A DNA stretch of 64,000 nucleotides from Glyphotaelius pellucidus (taxonomy: Eukaryota; Arthropoda; Insecta; Trichoptera; Limnephilidae). This document shows positions 59,090 through 64,000 of this stretch, piece after piece. The notes beneath the pieces were generated by a model, which searched no databases, had not been told where the DNA came from, and saw nothing but the letters and a program-made list of their open reading frames with translations. Where the stretch lies: positions 16,824,001-16,888,000 of the forward strand of contig OW386542.1 in NCBI GenBank assembly GCA_936435175.1, read 5' to 3'. The translations under genes and the position numbers were made by a program. Position 1 is the stretch's first letter. The number at the start of each line of letters is the position of its first letter.

Positions 59090-60590
59090 CGGACAACTCA
59101 GAATGAAATCAACTCAGAACCTCCTAAGAAAAGTCATTAAAAGTGATGATAAAAAATATAAAAAAATAATTAATTAGGTTACCTTTAGTTAGGGGCTATT
59201 TTAAAATTGTTTTTTTTTCAAAACTTTTAATGAACTTCGAAAGAGGTGTTGAGTTGACTTGATTCTGGGTTGGCATGGAACCAATAAAAATACACAATAC
59301 GTTTTAGTACACTAAATTTCACTATACTTCCTTACTTACCCGACAACATATGATTTTAAATTAGTAAATTATAAATAAAACATTTCGAACTATCAATTTG
59401 AAAGTATAAAATTAAAAATTTAAGGGAATAATATTGAAATTTAATTACCTTCGTTGGGCGCAACCCACAAAATGCTAGTACCTAAATGAATAATTTTTGA
59501 TTCCTATTGCCGAGTTGGTTAAGGCGCTGTGTCCCAGTAAGACGACAGATTTTGTATTCGATTCCCAGTTGCGACCGTTACCTATTTATTTTCTGTGTCT
59601 AGACGGTTTCAACTTTCGTTTAGATTTATTAGGATTATCTTCTTCTTCAAATTATTCTAAAATATCCTCTTAATATTATAAATATTTGTACAAACAGATT
59701 GAGTTATACACCTTGAGGTGGGCACCTATTATAAAGAACTTTATGAAATTATTTGAAAAAAATATTTAATTAAACGGTTTCTCTATGAGCAAAGGCCCTT
59801 AAAGTTGTATGAATCAAACACTGTGGCGATGCGACTCTTGTCTCAAGTTTTTACTTAAGGCAGGTTACTAAAAGAATTTTATTCACTACTCTTTTTAAAT
59901 AAGTGTTTTTTTTTTCATTTTTCCTTTAACCCAAAAAAGTTATTAGAAATTTCGCCTATTCGTTGAAAACTACATTGCCATTGTTATCAATCATTGACAA
60001 ATAAAGGCAATTGACTTAAATTTAGTTGAAAGGCAAATTTTGTGGTGTTTTTCATCCATTTGAATTTCCAAACAATAAACTCAATTTGAAACCCATTAAG
60101 GGATTATTAATCTACACCGATAAGCGGAATACTGTCATGGAACGGGGCTCTTATAAACGAAAGAAAAGGGTAATGAAATTCAAAAATGTTAATATTTTGA
60201 TTTTAAAGCTGTTTAAAACATAATTTTAACGATCCCAGGAAAAATCCTATTTTGAAGGGACAAAGGTACTCTTTTGATGTTGCTCCAAAGAGAGTTTTTC
60301 AGACACGTTTACGTAAAGAAAATTGTTTAAAAATGATATCCTTTGCAGTATTTCGGGATTAATAAACTATTTAACTAAGACCATACTCGACGTCAATCCT
60401 AATTTACAAAATATAAATATGTGCATGTTTTTTTAATTAAAAAAATATATATTTTCATTTTTACCCTAGATACAAAACATTAAATTGGTCACAGTGGTGA
60501 AGCAATTCGAATGTCGACATTAGATTTTAGGCAAATATTATTGAAAGTATGGAGGGCTCAGTCAGCAAGAATCAGAAATTTTTCTGCTGC
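59090..60590. other. Mostly featureless except the SINE head at 59505
   Basis: AT-rich. A 65-aa plus frame (60026-60223) has no recognisable motif. Confidence 0.45.
59505..59578 (+). repeat. tRNA-derived SINE head (Ser/Leu-like)
   Basis: GCCGAGTTGGTTAAGGCGC resembles the D arm of serine/leucine tRNAs, and GTATTCGATTCCCAG is B-box-like. The anticodon arm is not intact. Confidence 0.65.
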
Positions 60591-60607
60591 ATTTGGTTTT
60601 ATGTAAT

Positions 60608-61145
60608 ACTAGCTTTTTTGCTCTCGGCTTCACTCGCATGGTATTTGCTATAGCGCTTGCACTTATCAATTATCCCCTCTCCCTTCCCGCATTCCATACA
60701 TTCATTCTCGGTACATTCAGTTTTCAAAAGCTCGCGTGCCACATAAATTTTATTCTGCCAGAGTTCACCAGCAGTATTAAAAAATAATTATTCAATTTTG
60801 TTCAGTCGTTCGGAAGTTGCGCGCGTAGGTACCAGCATTTCGAAGATTGATTTTTATTTACATAGATAGATAGATATTAACTGCGACGCCTGAAATAAAA
60901 AATATATATATATCAACATCGTTTCCACGGCAACGATTTGTTTTCTGATGTTAGCAAAAACTCGTTTTTTTTAACGACAGAAAACGTATAAGAAATATAA
61001 TGTATTAATATTCATAATTTCACAACGACAGAGCTAACTATACTTTTGCTTCTATTGGTGAAAGAATTTTAAAAATCGTTTTATCGTTTTATGCGTGAAA
61101 GCGTAACAAACAAACTGGAGCAGTTTCGCATTTATAATATTAATA
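60608..61145 (+). repeat. Lepidopteran-type interspersed repeat, copy 2
   Basis: ACTAGCTTTTTTGCTCTCGG to AGTTTCGCATTTATAATATT. Matches 35303-36028 in order, about 190 bp shorter through indels. Confidence 0.75.
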
Positions 61146-61639
61146 TAAATGTAGAATTGTTCTGTACAGCGGAAACATTTCAAATGTATGTTAAAATTAA
61201 TTGGGGACAGAAGTTCGATATAGGTGATGTTATTGTTTGAAATTCTATATATTTTATATGTTACTGTCAGTAAGTAAGTAAGTCAGTCACTGTTTGCCTT
61301 CGTTGCAATTTTATGGAAAAAATCTAGATATTCTTGTAATCTGGAAACAAACACATATTATAATTTTGACACGAAAAAATTAATGTTTCTTTGTTGTCTC
61401 TTATGCGTTCCTAAACTATTTCACCGATTGCGATGAAACTTTGGTGGATTGTTGTCCTCATAACCGCGAAGTTTCTAAATATAATGAAAAACTCTGGCGT
61501 TAAGAAATCATTTTCTATACCATTCATCCGATTGCAATTGTTGTTTTGCGTACGCTCGCAAATGTTTTTATATATGCTGGTGAGCTTTTCCATTATGAAA
61601 TTTGCATAAAAAATTAGGATAGGTGGCGCTCGAATTGTT

Positions 61640-61862
61640 TGAAAAATGCGGAGGGGGGAAAAGGGTCGTTCTTGGGAGGAGGGAGGGGAGAAGGCAGGGA
61701 AGGTGGAAGAGGAACGCCCGCGCCGGCCGGCAAGAACGCGGGAGTGGGGGTTCGCGGATGGGGGAACGCGGGAGGGTGGAAGATGGGGAAAGTGGATGGT
61801 GAAAGCGGAAAGAAATGGGGACGCGGAGGGGCAATGGTGGCGGATACGCATGAGAAAGGATG
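61640..61862. other. G-rich, GC-rich island
   Basis: About 220 bp with many G-runs on the plus strand (GGGGGGAAAAGGG, GGGAGGAGGGAGGGG), strongly purine-biased, in an AT-rich context. Frames are open on both strands because of composition. Candidate G-quadruplex or a GC-rich repeat core; no gene seen. Confidence 0.7.
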
Positions 61863-61924
61863 CGCACTTCTCAAATTTATTTTTTTATGTGGCATTGCAA
61901 CGGATTCCGGGTAATCGCTAGTTA

Positions 61925-62152
61925 TTGAAGTGAAAATTTCTTTAGCACCGTTGTGATTTAAAACTCGATTAAACTGCGAGAGAATGAAATAGATTAATCG
62001 GTGTCCTCTTTGAGTCAGCTTCCTTGTGCGGTGCTTCGTAGAACAAAAGGTAAAATATTTTTTAAACTTGTAACAATATTATAATAAATAAACCCTACAA
62101 TTATCCTACTCCTGATACTCTGTATTCGTCTCATTCACTGCACACACTGATT
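61925..62152 (+). repeat. Family A element, S2 type
   Basis: Left end TTGAAGTGAAAATTTCTTTA, GTGCGGTGCTTCGTAGAA, AAACCCTACAATTATCC and a degenerate right end CACTGCACACACTGA. Confidence 0.65.
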
Positions 62153-62159
62153 TTTTAAA

Positions 62160-64000
62160 ATACTTAATTGTGGGTTGTTTAAAATAATATATTATACCTG
62201 CGAAGTACAAGAAGATTAATTAATGTACCTAAGCATGGAAACAGAACTTCTCCAATTTTATAACATGTTTGAGGGAAAATACATTAATATTTCTTTATTC
62301 TTTCTGATTTTGGGCTTGGAGTCTAAAAGTCTAACACGTAAAATAATATATTCCGTTTTGGCTTTCATTAATCATGTTTTTGTCTGTACTTTGAATTTCT
62401 CCTTAACAAATGAGACACTCAAATTCTTAAGGGTGCTTTGAATACGGATATTCATTTTAGTTTAAGAAATTCACCGGACGAAATATCCCAGGACGTTGGT
62501 TTCGGCGCCTTTGTCGCGATAGGAGCTCAAACACACGCAACTACGTGCTTCAAATTTTCGGAGATATTAATTAAAAAATATATATCTTTTGAACATAAAA
62601 CCACATTCTTGGGCAAATGTTCTACGGGCTTTTGTGTAAATTGCAATGGATTTTAGCTTTAAGACGACGCAATAAGATTTTAATGGTCCTTAAAGGACAA
62701 ACTTATGAGCCAAGGCGAGTGATGTAATTTATTAGAGAATCAAGTTGCTTAATAAAAATTTAATTTATCATTTTAATGCCCTCCGTTCTTCGTTTCTTTT
62801 CGTGACCCCACGTAAAATGTCTTTTCCCCATTACAAATTTTCTACTGTAAGTAGTTCTTTTGCGAAGAGAAGATTACAAAAATTGTTACCATGTGAAATA
62901 ATCACACATTTTGTAAACGAACTCAATTCTTACAATAATATTTTCCTCATGGAACTCGACGTTAGAGCTTTAAGTGGATTGTGTGAACCAGCGGGAATAA
63001 AAGCTAATCAAATATCAAAAGTTGCCAACAAATAAATTTTCTTACCCCATTCATAACTTAAAAGACACACGTATTTTATTGAAACTATGAAGAAGTCGAT
63101 TTTATATTTTTATTGCTTTTCTTTTTTAAATACTGTAACTAAGCCCACTGTTTGTTTTACTATTTACCATTTACAGTTTACAATTTATAATTTACAAATG
63201 TCCTCTACAACACAGGTGAACTCCTAGTATGGAGGATATGCTCTTCCTTTGTAATTTAATATTAGGAATAAATAATTAAAAAAAAAAATCGAATACATAT
63301 CTACATTATAAGATCTAATTATGCACATATTACCGTATACAATTTACTGTTGTTGAGACAGTTTTTTTGTCTAGTCTTAACGTTTTGATATCGACATTTT
63401 TTGGTCTTCTTGAATGCAGAACGGAAGGAAATATTTTCCAAATAATAATATATTCAATATATTTAGTTATAAATACTGAAGGTATGTTATGAAAGCAATA
63501 TCTTTTCATACAGTCATTTTCCACTGGAGAATATATAAAAGAGATGCATCTGCCTAACAAAATGTTGATACCATCGATATATAACAACATATAAAAGCCA
63601 GGAAAAATCGCCATCTCTCGAACCTGCACTTGCAAATGCATTTTCCAATAGATAGTGGAATTTTCCCTTTCATATCTTCCTCTTACACGCCATTCATAAA
63701 TTCCTTTTATATTGCCTTACTGGCGTATTTATTATGATGTGTTTCTGATATATAAATTTATTTTTCTTTTACGTATTATATTATTAGTTCTGGGTTTTGG
63801 AATAATGTTTCGTAGATTGTAGGAATAATTAAGCAAAAGGTGTGGATCTGAAATATATATTTCAATGTAGGTTAACTGATCAATCTGTTTACTTAAAATG
63901 TGAGAATATGTTACTTTTATTGCGATTGCCATGAAACTTGGTGGAATTTAATGTGCGCATGCCCGCGATGGTTTCTATGTACAGTGTGAGTTCTGGCATC
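62160..64000. other. No gene seen
   Basis: Several 66-103-aa frames (e.g. 62745-63035 plus, 63330-63641 minus) lack recognisable motifs and sit in AT-rich DNA. CGATTGCCATGAAACTTGGT near 63923 matches the style of CGATTGCGATGAAACTTTGG near 61426, pointing to one more repeat copy at the window edge. Confidence 0.4.

Noticed and set aside
61411..61921. Overlapping Pro/Arg/Gly-rich frames up to 146 aa
   Set aside because: Products of the G-rich island's composition, open in several frames at once with no motif.

Overview
The window looks like AT-rich, repeat-dominated insect DNA, intergenic or from a large intron. I found no convincing host protein-coding exon and no functional RNA gene. A moth or butterfly (Lepidoptera) is the most likely source. 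The basis is several interspersed repeats that open with a 'CTAG...CGGCTTCGC'-type motif (35303, 60608, 11382), several non-LTR retrotransposon lineages, and dense short DNA transposons. This assignment is from memory and is an inference; another arthropod is possible.

The only intact long coding unit is a non-LTR retrotransposon (LINE) on the minus strand at about 52.45-56.9 kb. It has ORF1 (271 aa, coiled coil plus a C-terminal domain like that of baculovirus FP25K/LINE ORF1 proteins), ORF2 (1003 aa, APE-type endonuclease plus reverse transcriptase with all recognisable catalytic motifs) and a 3' homopolymer tail. Decayed pieces of other LINEs lie at 7.08-7.66, 31.3-32.1, 38.75-39.78, 45.84-46.8 and 58.07-59.1 kb. 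A Penelope-like GIY-YIG endonuclease relic lies at 42.8-42.97 kb.

The rest is a mosaic of non-autonomous elements. The commonest, called family A here, has about 20 copies on both strands. Its ends are conserved ('TTGAAGTGAAACTTCTTTAG' at one end, a hairpin-capable 'GTGTGAACTGCACTCG' next to a T-run at the other), while its interiors are interchangeable, one of them tRNA-like. A second repeat (family C) sits directly downstream of A, in the same orientation, in three of its five copies. Other elements are four copies of family B (TIR-like 'ACGTGATAACGT'), three hAT-type elements (one with a perfect 8-bp target duplication, one keeping part of a transposase), PIF/Harbinger-like MITEs with TTA duplications, an approximately 800-bp fold-back element, and tRNA-derived SINE heads.

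Structural highlights are a nearly perfect 246-bp palindrome (50897-51142, one mismatch per 123-bp arm) with two diverged relatives, an approximately 1.3-kb satellite of 170-bp units (33.48-34.76 kb), a 69-bp tandem array leading into a TG/TA microsatellite (14.43-15.13 kb), and a G-rich, GC-rich island (61.64-61.86 kb).

Layout: 0-25 kb is dense in families A, B and C and hAT elements; 25-26 kb holds the fold-back element; 26-29.5 kb is plain AT-rich DNA; 29.5-42 kb holds A copies, LINE relics and the satellite; 42-48.5 kb holds the Penelope relic, a LINE relic and unassigned DNA; 48.5-52 kb holds B, the Harbinger-like MITE, A+C and the palindrome; 52.4-57 kb is the intact LINE; 57-64 kb holds SINE heads, a LINE relic, the lepidopteran-type repeat and the G-rich island.
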